Shown: piece by piece, positions 1-8,366 of the stretch | Layout: every line of letters starts with the position of its first letter | Position numbering within the stretch: position 1 is the first letter of the stretch | NCBI RefSeq assembly: GCF_000691145.1 | Contig: NZ_ASJC01000001.1 | Location: 124,001 to 188,000 of the forward strand | DNA from: Bacillus altitudinis 41KF2b | GTDB lineage: Bacteria; Bacillota; Bacilli; Bacillales; Bacillaceae | Direction: 5' to 3' | DNA length: 64,000 nucleotides | The notes under the pieces: model-generated | The model's input: only the letters and a program-made list of their open reading frames with translations | The model's database searches: none | What the model was told of the DNA's origin: nothing | Made by a program: the position numbers and the translations under genes

Positions 1-735
1 AACATTGGGGACGAATATATGGGCAGAAGCAGACAATATGGATTTTGGCGTGATACCCACCTGATGATTAAAGGTGAGGCCGTTCGTGATTTGCAGCAGA
101 TTTTTATGCAGGATTGGTATTACATGACCAATGAAAGATGCTCGGGTGTGGATTATTTTAAAGATTTCAGCCATATGGAGAGTAGAGCAGAAGGCGTACA
201 AATGATTGCGGGTGGTCCTGATAAACAGTGGGAAGTCATTAAAAATCTCTTTTTCTCCATGATTATCTCCGCCAAAAAATCAATTTGGATTGCTTCACCT
301 TATTTTGTACCAGATGATGATATTTTGTCCGCACTGAAAATTGCTGCTTTGAGCGGAGTCGATGTTCGAATCATTGCGCCGAAAAATCCAGATAAACGCA
401 TCGTATTTCATGCGTCCCGTTCATACTTCCCCGAACTTTTAGAAGCAGGTGCGAAGGTATACGAATATGATCAAGGCTTTATGCATAGTAAGTTTATCAT
501 TGTGGATAGTGAGCTAGCATCAATTGGTACAGCAAATATGGATATGAGAAGTTTTCATCTGAACTTTGAAGTGAATGCTTTCCTCTATAAAACAAAAAGC
601 ACAGAGAAGCTGGTCAACGACTTCTTAGGTGATTTAGAGCAGTCACATGAAATTGTTCCAGAAGAATTTGCGAAGAGACCTTTGAGGGTGAGGCTGTTTG
701 AATCAACAGCAAGATTATTATCACCTCTTTTATAA
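1..735 (+). CDS. cls: Cardiolipin synthase, C-terminal part (5' end outside window)
   Basis: The frame is open from base 1, so the gene starts upstream of the window. The visible 244 residues match the second half of a bacterial cardiolipin synthase, a membrane phospholipase D superfamily enzyme that condenses two phosphatidylglycerols. The second catalytic motif is visible as HSKFIIVDSELASIGTAN (HxK...D...GTxN). Before it come the family-typical GFWRDTHL and SPYFVPDDD segments. The first HKD motif and the N-terminal membrane segments lie outside. A strong terminator follows the stop directly. The family is clear; which Bacillus cls paralogue this is cannot be decided from the fragment. Confidence 0.93.
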   Translation, partial: NIGDEYMGRSRQYGFWRDTHLMIKGEAVRDLQQIFMQDWYYMTNERCSGVDYFKDFSHMESRAEGVQMIAGGPDKQWEVIKNLFFSMIISAKKSIWIASPYFVPDDDILSALKIAALSGVDVRIIAPKNPDKRIVFHASRSYFPELLEAGAKVYEYDQGFMHSKFIIVDSELASIGTANMDMRSFHLNFEVNAFLYKTKSTEKLVNDFLGDLEQSHEIVPEEFAKRPLRVRLFESTARLLSPLL

Positions 736-744
736 AAATTGTAT

Positions 745-780
745 TTTCCCCCTTTTCTAAAAGGGGGATTTTTTATTTTA
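745..780 (+). terminator. Rho-independent terminator after cls
   Basis: Stem CCCCCTTT/AAAGGGGG (748-755 and 760-767) with a 4-base loop, followed by a T-rich tail. Confidence 0.9.
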
Positions 781-797
781 CTAAGGGAAAGTAGTTT

Positions 798-831
798 AAA
801 ATCGCGTTTTGATACGATAAAAGTTCATTAT
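798..831 (+). promoter_or_regulatory. ComK box (K-box) upstream of coiA
   Basis: A perfect AT-box AAAA-N5-TTTT lies at 798-810. A second, imperfect one (AAAA-N5-TTAT) lies at 819-831. They are separated by 8 bp, one of the three spacings known for ComK dimer-pair sites in B. subtilis. The position, 67-100 bp before the coiA start, fits activation of this competence gene. Confidence 0.75.
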
Positions 832-897
832 CGATATTCGCTTCCTGATGAGAGAAAAAGCTATAATACGGTCATCAAAGAGCAAGGGGCGAAATAT

Positions 898-2058
898 ATG
901 AATGCAGCGATCATGGAGAATGGCAAGCTGATTCGCATCACACAACATCTGACTAAAAGGCGGCTAGAGCATGTAAGAGCTACGTGCAAATTTTACTGTC
1001 CTGAATGTAGGCAGGAGGTTCTATTAAAGCTAGGTGAGCATCGTGTCCATCATTTTGCACATAAACAGCTCTCGGCATGTCCATTAGCGTCCACCGGTGA
1101 AACAGCTTATCATCAGGCAGGGAAAATGGCTCTTAAGGATTGGCTCACGCAGCTTGGATATGAGCCGTTACTAGAGAAATATGTTTCAAACATTCAGCAG
1201 CGCCCTGATGTGACCGTTGCTATAGAAAATAAAAGCTATGCCATCGAATTTCAATGTGCAAATATTTCGTGGAAAGAGCTACATAAACGAACGGAAGGTA
1301 TCCGTGCTGCGGGGCTCTATCCTATATGGGTCATAGGGGCGAATCGTTTAAAACGAATGGCTGGCCAGCTCTTTTCATTCTCCTCCATTCATTGGGGAAT
1401 TTTAAGGCAGTCAAAGAATAGGAGACTCATTTTTTATTGTCCGATCCAAAATAGATTCATCCACCTGGATCAACTTCTCGTGTTTCAGCCAACGAAAATA
1501 TGTGCCTCAATGACCGTTAGACCGCCTTCAGCTTATCGCCAACTATCAGCACTCTTATCTGTTTCCTCGAGCAATCATCAATTGTATAAAGAGTGGCTCA
1601 AGTGTATTCGGCAATTTAGGGAGCGACCACCCCGCATTTTAGCAAACGAAAGCAAGCGTTTAAGAACCATTTTTTATGAGCATCATCAAACAGCATGGTC
1701 ATTTCTACCGACAGAATTATTTATCCCCCTGACAGAAGCATATATCTTTTCAAGCCCTGTTTATGTGTGGCAAGGATGTCTTTATGATTGGATGGTTCGA
1801 AAGGGAAAAGAACAAGTGACCATTCATCTTCTTTTAAAAGAAATTGAGCGATGTGTCCAGAATAAAGAAGTGAAGCTCCGATATGCCAATGTCACAATAG
1901 AAGAAATCAAAGAGGTGATCATTTCATATGTACGGGCGCTTGTGAAACTAGGGTTTTTATACATGACGAAAGAGGGTAATTATCAAGTAACGTCGAATCA
2001 AAAGCCTATACGAACAGCAGATGAAGCGATAAAACGAGATGCTTTCTTATTTCATTAG
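898..2058 (+). CDS. coiA: Competence protein CoiA
   Basis: CoiA is needed after DNA uptake in natural transformation, where it acts on internalised DNA with the recombination machinery. The predicted protein is 386 aa. An N-terminal zinc-ribbon-like segment, CPEC (34-37) followed by HHFAHK (51-56), leads into a CoiA-type nuclease-like domain with RPDVTVAIENKSYAIEFQC. The start at 898 is chosen because AAGGGG precedes it; frames opening further upstream lack a ribosome site and run through the terminator. A ComK box lies upstream and pepF follows, as in B. subtilis (yjbF-yjbG). Confidence 0.92.
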   Translation: MNAAIMENGKLIRITQHLTKRRLEHVRATCKFYCPECRQEVLLKLGEHRVHHFAHKQLSACPLASTGETAYHQAGKMALKDWLTQLGYEPLLEKYVSNIQQRPDVTVAIENKSYAIEFQCANISWKELHKRTEGIRAAGLYPIWVIGANRLKRMAGQLFSFSSIHWGILRQSKNRRLIFYCPIQNRFIHLDQLLVFQPTKICASMTVRPPSAYRQLSALLSVSSSNHQLYKEWLKCIRQFRERPPRILANESKRLRTIFYEHHQTAWSFLPTELFIPLTEAYIFSSPVYVWQGCLYDWMVRKGKEQVTIHLLLKEIERCVQNKEVKLRYANVTIEEIKEVIISYVRALVKLGFLYMTKEGNYQVTSNQKPIRTADEAIKRDAFLFH

Positions 2059-2272
2059 CATGTTTCATGCCCACTTTGATCATGATAAGAAAAAGGTGGT
2101 GCTGCTATTGAATAGAAAGAAACGCTTTTTTCTCATTTTTTTAGTTTGTTTGGTATTTATTTCTGCATATGATTTGACAAACATAGTTCAAAACAAAGAA
2201 GATAAATACAACACCAATTTCTTTCACTTTCCGAAAGGTTGGTTCAACACAACTCATGCAAGGGGGATTCAT

Positions 2273-4099
2273 ATGACTTCACAAAATAACAACAATCATT
2301 TACCAGACAGAAGCGAAGTAAAAGAAGAAAACAAATGGCGCCTTGAAGATATTTTTGAAAGTGTCGATTCTTGGAATAAGGAATTCGAAGCTGTAAAAAA
2401 AGAAATTCCGAAGCTCGCCCAATTTAAAGGCAAGCTGGCCCATTCTGCTGATGTCTTGTATGAAGCCCTAACATTTCAGGATCAACTTTCTGAAAAGCTT
2501 GGCAAGCTTTATACATATGCGCACATGAAATACGATGAAGATACAACAAATTCATCATTTCAGGCTTTAAATGATAAAGCATCCAATTTATTTACACAGC
2601 TGTCTAGTACATCTGCCTATATTGTTCCGGAAATTTTATCTATTCAAGAAGATAAGCTGCAGCAATTCATTTTGGAAAAAGAAGAATTAAAACTTTATTC
2701 TCACGCTCTCGAAGAAATTAACAAAGAGCGTCCGCATATTTTAAGTGAAGAGCAAGAAGCTTTATTAGCTGAAGCCTCTGAACCTTTATCAACATCATCC
2801 ACTACGTTTAGTATGTTTAATAATGCAGATATTTCGTTCCCTTCTGTTAAGGATGAAAATGGAGAAGAAAAGAAAATTACTCATGGCAACTTCATTACCT
2901 TTTTAAACAGTGATGATCGTGAAGTGAGAAAGAATGCTTTTAAAGCCGTTTATAAAACGTATGATCAGTATAAGAATACTTTGGCGTCTACACTCAGCGG
3001 CTCGATTAAAAAGGATAATTTTTATGCGAAAGTACGTCATTACAAATCGGCAAGAGAAGCAGCGTTATCACGCAACAGTATTCCTGAAGAAGTGTATGAC
3101 AATCTAATTGATACAGTTCATCAATATTTACCGTTATTACACCGCTACATTGAATTGCGTAAAAAGGTATTAAAGCTTGATGAAGTGCACAATTATGACT
3201 TGTATACACCATTAGTAAAAGATGCTGGCATGAAGCTGACCTATGATGAAGCAAAGGATTATATGCTGAAAGGGTTAGCTCCATTAGGAGAAGAATATGT
3301 TTCGGTATTAAAAGAGGGACTCGAAAATCGCTGGGTAGACGTTTATGAGAATAAAGGGAAACGAAGCGGCGCGTATTCTTCTGGAAGCTATGGTACAAAT
3401 CCTTATATCTTAATGAACTGGCAAAATAATATTGATAATTTATTTACGCTGGCTCATGAATTTGGTCACTCTGTTCATAGCTACTATACAAGAAAGCATC
3501 AGCCATATCCGTACGGAAACTACAGCATTTTTGTAGCGGAAGTAGCTTCTACAACAAATGAAGCATTACTAGGCGAATACTTACTCAATCATTTAGAGGA
3601 CAAAAAGCAGCGCTTGTATGTGCTCAATCACTTGTTAGAAGGATTTAGAGGGACTGTATTCAGACAAACGATGTTTGCAGAGTTCGAGCACCTGATTCAT
3701 GTGAAAGCGCAAGAAGGGGAGGCATTAACGCCAGAGTTTATGACGAACCTGTATTACGACCTGAATAAGAAGTATTTTGGCGACGGTATGGTTGTGGATA
3801 AGGAAATCGGATTAGAATGGACGCGAATTCCGCATTTCTATTACAACTATTATGTGTATCAATATGCGACAGGCTATAGTGCGGCTCAGGCATTAAGTAA
3901 ACAAATTTTAGAAGAAGGGAAACCTGCGGTGGAGCGTTATACAGACTTCCTTAAAGCAGGAAGCTCTGACTATCCAATCAACGTGCTGAAAAAAGCTGGT
4001 GTAGATATGGCATCGAAAGAACCAATTGAGGCAGCATGTCAATTGTTTGAAGAAAAATTAAAGGAAATGGAAGAGCTCATCTCAAAGACTGGTGAGTAA
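2273..4099 (+). CDS. pepF: Oligoendopeptidase F (M3 family zinc metallopeptidase)
   Basis: Cytosolic peptidase that degrades oligopeptides; in B. subtilis overexpression interferes with sporulation signalling peptides. The 608-aa product has the M3 active site HEFGH at residues 395-399 and downstream FVAEVASTTNE, which should carry the third zinc ligand. The start at 2273 follows AAGGGGGAT at good spacing. An in-frame TTG at 2108, also preceded by a ribosome-site-like AAAGGTGG, would add 55 residues containing a single membrane-spanning segment (see findings). A stem-loop terminator follows the stop. Confidence 0.93.
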   Translation: MTSQNNNNHLPDRSEVKEENKWRLEDIFESVDSWNKEFEAVKKEIPKLAQFKGKLAHSADVLYEALTFQDQLSEKLGKLYTYAHMKYDEDTTNSSFQALNDKASNLFTQLSSTSAYIVPEILSIQEDKLQQFILEKEELKLYSHALEEINKERPHILSEEQEALLAEASEPLSTSSTTFSMFNNADISFPSVKDENGEEKKITHGNFITFLNSDDREVRKNAFKAVYKTYDQYKNTLASTLSGSIKKDNFYAKVRHYKSAREAALSRNSIPEEVYDNLIDTVHQYLPLLHRYIELRKKVLKLDEVHNYDLYTPLVKDAGMKLTYDEAKDYMLKGLAPLGEEYVSVLKEGLENRWVDVYENKGKRSGAYSSGSYGTNPYILMNWQNNIDNLFTLAHEFGHSVHSYYTRKHQPYPYGNYSIFVAEVASTTNEALLGEYLLNHLEDKKQRLYVLNHLLEGFRGTVFRQTMFAEFEHLIHVKAQEGEALTPEFMTNLYYDLNKKYFGDGMVVDKEIGLEWTRIPHFYYNYYVYQYATGYSAAQALSKQILEEGKPAVERYTDFLKAGSSDYPINVLKKAGVDMASKEPIEAACQLFEEKLKEMEELISKTGE

Positions 4100-4104
4100 C
4101 GAGA

Positions 4105-4156
4105 AGACTTCTGTCAGATGTGTGAGTGCAAACTCACCTTTTGGCAGGAGTTTTTT
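4105..4156 (+). terminator. Terminator after pepF
   Basis: Inner stem GTGAGT/ACTCAC (4122-4127 and 4132-4137) within a larger imperfect arm (CTGTCA...TGGCAG), followed by TTTTTT. Confidence 0.75.
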
Positions 4157-4183
4157 CTTGAAATAAAAAAGACCAGATTGTTG

Positions 4184-4222
4184 ACAAAGGGCTAAAATGA
4201 ACTTGATTTTAGCCCTTTGACT
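4184..4222. repeat. Strong inverted repeat, terminator-like
   Basis: A 13-bp near-perfect inverted repeat, AAAGGGCTAAAAT/ATTTTAGCCCTTT with a 7-base loop, follows the pepF terminator and is trailed by a T-rich stretch. It may be a second or bidirectional terminator. Between it and 4330 I see only a short hairpin (CCTCGT...ACGAGG near 4286-4315) and no gene. Confidence 0.5.
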
Positions 4223-4330
4223 TCTTTTTAGCGTGATAGAAAACCTTTGCACGCAGGACTGACACCGAATGCGAGGGTTTGCCTACACGCTAGACCTCGT
4301 CTATATGAACGAGGTTTGTACATTCAATGA

Positions 4331-4504
4331 TTACGCTTTAAAACCTTTGAAGGTTTTTCGGTGATTCATTCGATAGAGTGTAAAGAGAATGGAAGCGAAT
4401 AGGAGTGGAGATGTCAGGTAAAGAGGCAGCATCTTCATTAACCCTAATATATTTAAACAGAAACATAAGCCAATGGCAACAAGTCCAATGGTTGTGCTGC
4501 GCAT
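4331..4504 (-). CDS. Small two-TM membrane protein (YizD-like position)
   Basis: A 57-aa frame begins MRSTTIGLVAIG and contains two hydrophobic stretches (about residues 5-22 and 27-43), ending in a basic tail. The ATG at 4504 is preceded by GGGGGAT at normal spacing. It is transcribed away from the roxS RNA gene. A small gene called yizD occupies the equivalent position in B. subtilis, between pepF and roxS/spxH; I infer orthology from position and size only. An overlapping 65-aa frame on the same strand is less convincing because it has no hydrophobic pattern and a poorer start. Function unknown. Confidence 0.6.
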   Translation of the reverse strand: MRSTTIGLVAIGLCFCLNILGLMKMLPLYLTSPLLFASILFTLYRMNHRKTFKGFKA

Positions 4505-4596
4505 GCAGATCCCCCCATTTTTTTGTTACTTTCACTATATGAAAGTGACAGTCCTCTTATGTTTTGTGACAAAAATATGAACATATAGTATATCGG

Positions 4597-4626
4597 TTGT
4601 CATAAGTCGACAAAATTTGATATACT
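4597..4626 (+). promoter_or_regulatory. Promoter of roxS
   Basis: TTGTCA (4597-4602), 18-bp spacer, TATACT (4621-4626). Transcription would start at about 4632-4634, at the edge of the Rex-type palindrome. Confidence 0.75.
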
Positions 4627-4631
4627 ACAGA

Positions 4632-4647
4632 TGTGAAATTAATCACA
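4632..4647. promoter_or_regulatory. Rex-type operator in roxS
   Basis: The palindrome TGTGAAATTAATCACA closely matches the redox repressor Rex site (TTGTGAA-N4-TTCACAA type). It overlaps the expected transcription start, where Rex repression of roxS is known in B. subtilis. Confidence 0.75.
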
Positions 4648-4752
4648 TACAAACATTACCCCTTTGTTTGACCGTGAAAAATTTCTCCCATCCCCTTTGT
4701 TGTCGTTAAGACATAGTGAAACCGCGCTTATCCCGGCGCGGTTTCTTCGTAC
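4633..4752 (+). ncRNA. roxS: RoxS (RsaE) small regulatory RNA
   Basis: A conserved trans-acting sRNA of Bacillus and Staphylococcus, controlled by ResD and Rex, that base-pairs through C-rich loops with ribosome sites of central-metabolism and redox mRNAs. Seen here are two C-rich unpaired motifs, CCCCTTTGTTTG (4659-4670) and TCCCATCCCCTTTGTTG (4685-4701). A 3' hairpin AAACCGCGC/GCGCGGTTT ends the transcript near 4750. The setting (between the small membrane gene and spxH), length (about 118 nt), promoter and Rex site all fit. Ends are estimates. Confidence 0.88.
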
Positions 4753-4785
4753 TTATAAATAGAACAAGTGTTCTTTTGGGGGTGA

Positions 4786-4813
4786 AGAAAAAAACATGGG
4801 TCAGCACCCATGT
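4786..4813 (-). terminator. Terminator of spxH overlapping its stop codon
   Basis: Stem ACATGGGT/ACCCATGT with a 4-base loop. The last codons and the TGA of spxH form part of the hairpin; the T-run on the minus strand follows. Confidence 0.85.
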
Positions 4814-5712
4814 TCATTCTCACAGCGGTAGACATCAAGATCTGAATGATTGTCTCCTTCTGTATAACGCCAAAACATTTCTTGATGTACTTGTACACGT
4901 TCTACCTTTTTAGCGAATGCGAGCTTTTTCATCTCGCGTTCAACTTCTTCAAGTGTCAGGTCATATACAACGGCAATTTCTTTTGCTGATGCAAATTGAA
5001 AGTAAGCGATAAACCATTCAATTGGCGGTCGTTCTGAAGGTGTTGGTTTTTCGCCAATCATTTCAAAGAGAATTTCCTCGTAAATATCATAAGAATATGC
5101 ACCTGAAATCTTTAATCCTTCTTCACCATTGATCGTATTAAAAAAGGCGAAAGTGGGAAGCTCAGACACATCCATTTCAGCTGCGATTTTCATATCACAT
5201 TGGAGCGCTTTGACAGCACTTTGAGAATGGATATCTCGCTGGAACTCTTCAATGTCCAGTCCAGCCGTTTTTGCATTTTCTAGCAAGACTTGTTCACTGG
5301 TGACGTCCTGCTGATGGCAAAAAAGCGATTCTTGAATGAGTCGTAAAAATTTCATTCCGCATTTTCTGCCCTGAAGTTCAGCTGCTTTTAATGCAAGAGA
5401 GGCGAGATAAGGTGATGTCACAATTTGTTCAGACAGCATTTGTTCTTTTTTGGTCTGAGTTTTCGTGGCAAATTTCCCCCACGCTTCGGTTAGTAAATGT
5501 TTTTTTCGTTTCCGGTTCAAAGCATTAATACTAGAACTTGTAACCGTTCGTAAAGTGAAGAAACGGCCATATTTCATTTTCAACTTTTTAATTGATGGCT
5601 CTAATAACCAGCAGTCCGGGCTGAGAGGATCAATGAATACATAGATTTCAATCGGCTTTTGAGGATGTCCGTGACAATGTGAGAAATATTGCTCATGCGG
5701 ATTGCAGCTCAA
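4801..5712 (-). CDS. spxH: SpxH (YjbH), adaptor for ClpXP degradation of Spx
   Basis: A DsbA-like, thioredoxin-fold adaptor that delivers the thiol-stress regulator Spx to ClpXP. The 303-aa product has the family's Cys/His-rich N-terminus (C3, H6, H12, C13, H14, H16), then IYVFIDPLSPDCWLLEP and the conserved SQSAVKALQCDMKIAAEMDV. The usual CxxC of the DsbA fold appears here as SPDC, lacking the first Cys (see findings). It starts with TTG at 5712, overlapping the yjbI stop, after AAAGGACGG. It is co-transcribed with yjbI, as in B. subtilis. Confidence 0.93.
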   Translation of the reverse strand: MSCNPHEQYFSHCHGHPQKPIEIYVFIDPLSPDCWLLEPSIKKLKMKYGRFFTLRTVTSSSINALNRKRKKHLLTEAWGKFATKTQTKKEQMLSEQIVTSPYLASLALKAAELQGRKCGMKFLRLIQESLFCHQQDVTSEQVLLENAKTAGLDIEEFQRDIHSQSAVKALQCDMKIAAEMDVSELPTFAFFNTINGEEGLKISGAYSYDIYEEILFEMIGEKPTPSERPPIEWFIAYFQFASAKEIAVVYDLTLEEVEREMKKLAFAKKVERVQVHQEMFWRYTEGDNHSDLDVYRCENEHGC

Positions 5713-6107
5713 GATCGTCCGTCCTTTTCAGGTATTTGGTTGACCATGTGACGAGCCGTCAAAGACAGCCGCTCAAATAAAAAGTCACGAATATCGCCGG
5801 TTAGTCCTACTTGATCCATTGCATCCTCCATACATTCAAGCCATGCGTCCGCCCGCTCCTCAGTAATCGGAAAAGGGAGATGTCTCGCCCGTAGCATTGG
5901 GTGACCATGCTCCTCAGTATAAAGCGGCGGTCCGCCTAAATATTGAGTTAAGAACTGTTTTTGTTTTCTTGCTGTTTCTTTTAAGTCATCCGGGAAAATA
6001 GGATGAAGCAAAGGATGACACTTTACATTTTCATAAAAAGTATCAACAAGTTGCGATAGAAGTTCCTCTCCAACCGCTTCGTAAGGTGCGTTAAACGATT
6101 GTACCAT
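5709..6107 (-). CDS. yjbI: Truncated haemoglobin YjbI (group II / O type)
   Basis: A 132-aa small haem protein that binds oxygen. It is encoded first in the yjbI-spxH operon and has been proposed to help protect the adaptor. Seen are the FYENVKCHPLLHPIFPDD region and the F-helix/E-helix features GGPPLYTEEHGHPMLRARH, typical of group II truncated globins, with the proximal His in HGHPMLRARH. The ATG at 6107 follows AAAGGAGT. Bases 6108-6354 upstream hold no other gene. Confidence 0.93.
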   Translation of the reverse strand: MVQSFNAPYEAVGEELLSQLVDTFYENVKCHPLLHPIFPDDLKETARKQKQFLTQYLGGPPLYTEEHGHPMLRARHLPFPITEERADAWLECMEDAMDQVGLTGDIRDFLFERLSLTARHMVNQIPEKDGRS

Positions 6108-6354
6108 GTTGACTACTCCTTTAACTCGTAGCTAATAGGATGGCTCACCCTATTGCGAATTTCATGTATTTCAAAAGTGATATTCAGTTTGTTCTATTTT
6201 ATTGTTTCTATTCTTGTATACTTATTTTAACAACCTCTACTCAATTCCACAAACAAACCGCTTTGGTCCTTTGGGAATAGTGAGGGAGACAGGTTCCGTG
6301 TTCAATTGACCATATCATAACACATTCAGTCAAAAAAGGGTGAAAAGCGACATA

Positions 6355-6385
6355 CAAAAAACCGAAGAGGTTATTCTCTTCGGTT
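6355..6385 (-). terminator. Terminator after cwlQ
   Basis: ACCGAAGAG/CTCTTCGGT (6361-6369 and 6376-6384) with a T-run on the minus strand; it abuts the cwlQ stop. Confidence 0.88.
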
Positions 6386-7149
6386 TAGGCGAAATATTGA
6401 GCTGTGATTTTCTTTACATAATTTTGTGTTTCTTTAAATGGAGGAATGCCTCCGTACTTATCTACATTCCCTGAGCCTGCGTTATAAGCGGCTAAGGCAA
6501 GTGAGACATTTCCATTATATTTTTGCAGCATTTGTTTTAAATACTTCGTTCCGCCTTCAATGTTTTGGGCTGCATCAAAGGCATTGTTCACGCCAAGTGA
6601 TTTAGCAGTAGACGGCATAAGCTGCATCAGTCCAAGTGCACCAGCATGGCTGACAGCATTCGTGCGATAACCGGATTCTTGCTTGATCACTGCGTGGATC
6701 AGCTTTTCTGGAACTCCGTGCTTTTGAGCCATTTGTGAGACGATCTGATTAATCTCTTTTGATGAAGAGCCTGAAACAGCTTTTTGAAGCGGCGGTGTGT
6801 AGCTGTTATTTAAGACGTTTCCAATACCATTTGCGGTATTCAATTGGCTGTCATTTGCATAAAGAGACTGAGATTGAAGCTGTTCACTGCCTGCTATCGC
6901 AGATAAATATGGGTTCATTCGTGCATATTGCGTGTTCGGAGACGTTGATGGGTCCGACCCCATGAAAGCAGAAATGGAAAGCGGGAGACGAGATAATTCT
7001 GATCCGCCTAAAAAATCTTGCAACAGCGACTGGAATGAAGTCTCAGCGCTTGATTCTTGTCCAGCTGTGAGTTGTGTTTGTCCATTATCAGATTGTAACG
7101 TTTTGAGTGCTTGAAGCTGCATAAAGGATTGAAGTTGATTGACGTTCAT
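6385..7149 (-). CDS. cwlQ: CwlQ (YjbJ), lytic transglycosylase/muramidase
   Basis: A cell-wall hydrolase cleaving the MurNAc-GlcNAc backbone. The C-terminal SLT (soluble lytic transglycosylase) domain starts near residue 130. The catalytic Glu is in IKQESGYR (E158), followed by [13 protein letters not shown] and [18 protein letters not shown]. The N-terminal 120 residues are Gln/Ser-rich and low complexity, with no obvious signal peptide. The product is 254 aa, longer than the B. subtilis protein as I remember it, mainly in that N-terminal part. Two ATGs are adjacent (7152 and 7149); the second has the better spacing from AAGGAGG. Confidence 0.9.
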   Translation of the reverse strand: MNVNQLQSFMQLQALKTLQSDNGQTQLTAGQESSAETSFQSLLQDFLGGSELSRLPLSISAFMGSDPSTSPNTQYARMNPYLSAIAGSEQLQSQSLYANDSQLNTANGIGNVLNNSYTPPLQKAVSGSSSKEINQIVSQMAQKHGVPEKLIHAVIKQESGYRTNAVSHAGALGLMQLMPSTAKSLGVNNAFDAAQNIEGGTKYLKQMLQKYNGNVSLALAAYNAGSGNVDKYGGIPPFKETQNYVKKITAQYFA

Positions 7150-7174
7150 CATGTTCCTCCTTCAAGGAATTCAT

Positions 7175-7750
7175 CTATTCTTTTGTTTTCATTTTTTCTT
7201 CATAAAAACGTACGACTTTGTTTTTCGTGTGTCTTGGTGGGATCTGAAATTGCTGAAGCAATGCTGTGAAAGCGGCTTGTCCAATGTCTAAATCGCTCAC
7301 TTCAAATTCAAGTTCATAGTCCTCTACTGTTAAATATCGGCTGTGATCCAAAACAATTAAGCCTTCTTTGATCATTTTTTCTGCTCTTGACGTTTCCAGT
7401 GAACCAAAATACACGATTTGATCCTTTTGGATGTGAAGGTTTACTAATCTGTCTGCCACTTCACCTTCTGGCAGATGGAAATGTTCAAGACTTGCGGGAG
7501 GATCGATCGTTTGGTGAGTTTCCAAAAGGCCGATCTTATGCGGTTCCTTTAATGTGAGAACCCACTGCCCGCCTTTTTCTCTCATTCGTAATGCAGCGAA
7601 TTTGGATTTTATATCAAATTGAGGTGTATCAAAATAATAGTTGGTTTGAGTGTGGAAGTCCTCGTCCTTTAATTGAAAATATTCTTTTAGCTGTTCAAAT
7701 TCTTCTTTCATTAATAATTGTTTTAGTTCTATCTCAATTTCCTGTGCCAT
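7175..7750 (-). CDS. yjbK: YjbK, CYTH-domain (triphosphate tunnel) protein
   Basis: A 191-aa CYTH/thiamine-triphosphatase-type fold. The signature ExExK is seen at residues 6-10 (EIELK), followed by NYYFDTP, ALRMREKGGQWVLTLK and YELEFEVSD, which line the positively charged tunnel that binds triphosphate and metal. The substrate is unknown; inorganic triphosphate or a nucleotide is likely from the family. ATG at 7750 follows AAAGGTTG. It lies upstream of cwlQ on the same strand, 25 bp away. Confidence 0.9.
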   Translation of the reverse strand: MAQEIEIELKQLLMKEEFEQLKEYFQLKDEDFHTQTNYYFDTPQFDIKSKFAALRMREKGGQWVLTLKEPHKIGLLETHQTIDPPASLEHFHLPEGEVADRLVNLHIQKDQIVYFGSLETSRAEKMIKEGLIVLDHSRYLTVEDYELEFEVSDLDIGQAAFTALLQQFQIPPRHTKNKVVRFYEEKMKTKE

Positions 7751-7964
7751 TTTGACATCAACCTTTCATTTAGAGGAAATATGATTATTGTACATGAAAA
7801 GCGTCTTTTTTTCTTATTTATTCCTTAAAAAGAGACGTATATAGATGCTAAATGAGGCAAAATGAACAACGAAATGGAGAAATCAAATTTTCTCAAAAAG
7901 TTCGGTTTATCAATATTGAACTTGATATGATAAAATAAAGCTGTACTTTGTTGTAAAGGAGATC

Positions 7965-8333
7965 ATGATGCAAAACAGAATTGAAATCACAGAAGCAACT
8001 TTAAAAGAAGACAGGCTGATCTTGACGGTCCAGTCAGATGAGCAAATTCAAAAAGCAAAAGCATCAGGACAAATGCTTGTTGATTCTGATCACTTTGCGT
8101 TCGTTTACATACTTGAGACTGAGGAGTCTTTTACGTATCTGATTTTAGGAGAACATACATGGGCTCCATTAAAAGAAGCAATGAATCGTGAAATCCCTGT
8201 CTATTTGGCGGCGGAAGAGCAAACGCTAGAACTCATTCAACTTCATCAGGAATTAAACTATTTAATCGACAATATTAAAGACAATGCCAATTACGGAGAT
8301 ATGGAAGAGAAAGTGAAGAGCACATTCCTCTGA
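7965..8333 (+). CDS. yjbL: YjbL, conserved hypothetical protein (UPF0738 type)
   Basis: A 122-aa acidic soluble protein with no membrane segment or catalytic motif that I recognise. It is identified by its place between yjbK and the small alarmone synthetase gene and by size. AAAGGAG precedes two tandem ATGs at 7965 and 7968; the second has slightly better spacing. It is probably co-transcribed with sasB 33 bp downstream. Confidence 0.8.
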   Translation: MMQNRIEITEATLKEDRLILTVQSDEQIQKAKASGQMLVDSDHFAFVYILETEESFTYLILGEHTWAPLKEAMNREIPVYLAAEEQTLELIQLHQELNYLIDNIKDNANYGDMEEKVKSTFL

Positions 8334-8366
8334 AATAATTAGGTATTTGGAATTGGGGGAAGTTTC

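Noticed and set aside
739-897. Upstream extension of coiA by 53 codons
   Set aside because: It translates the cls terminator and the ComK box; the ATG at 898 has the ribosome site.
3006-3398. 130-codon antisense frame inside pepF
   Set aside because: Shadow of the conserved M3 peptidase coding sequence; no start signals.
4338-4535. 65-codon minus-strand frame overlapping the small membrane protein
   Set aside because: The alternative 57-aa frame has a proper ribosome site and a two-helix membrane pattern.
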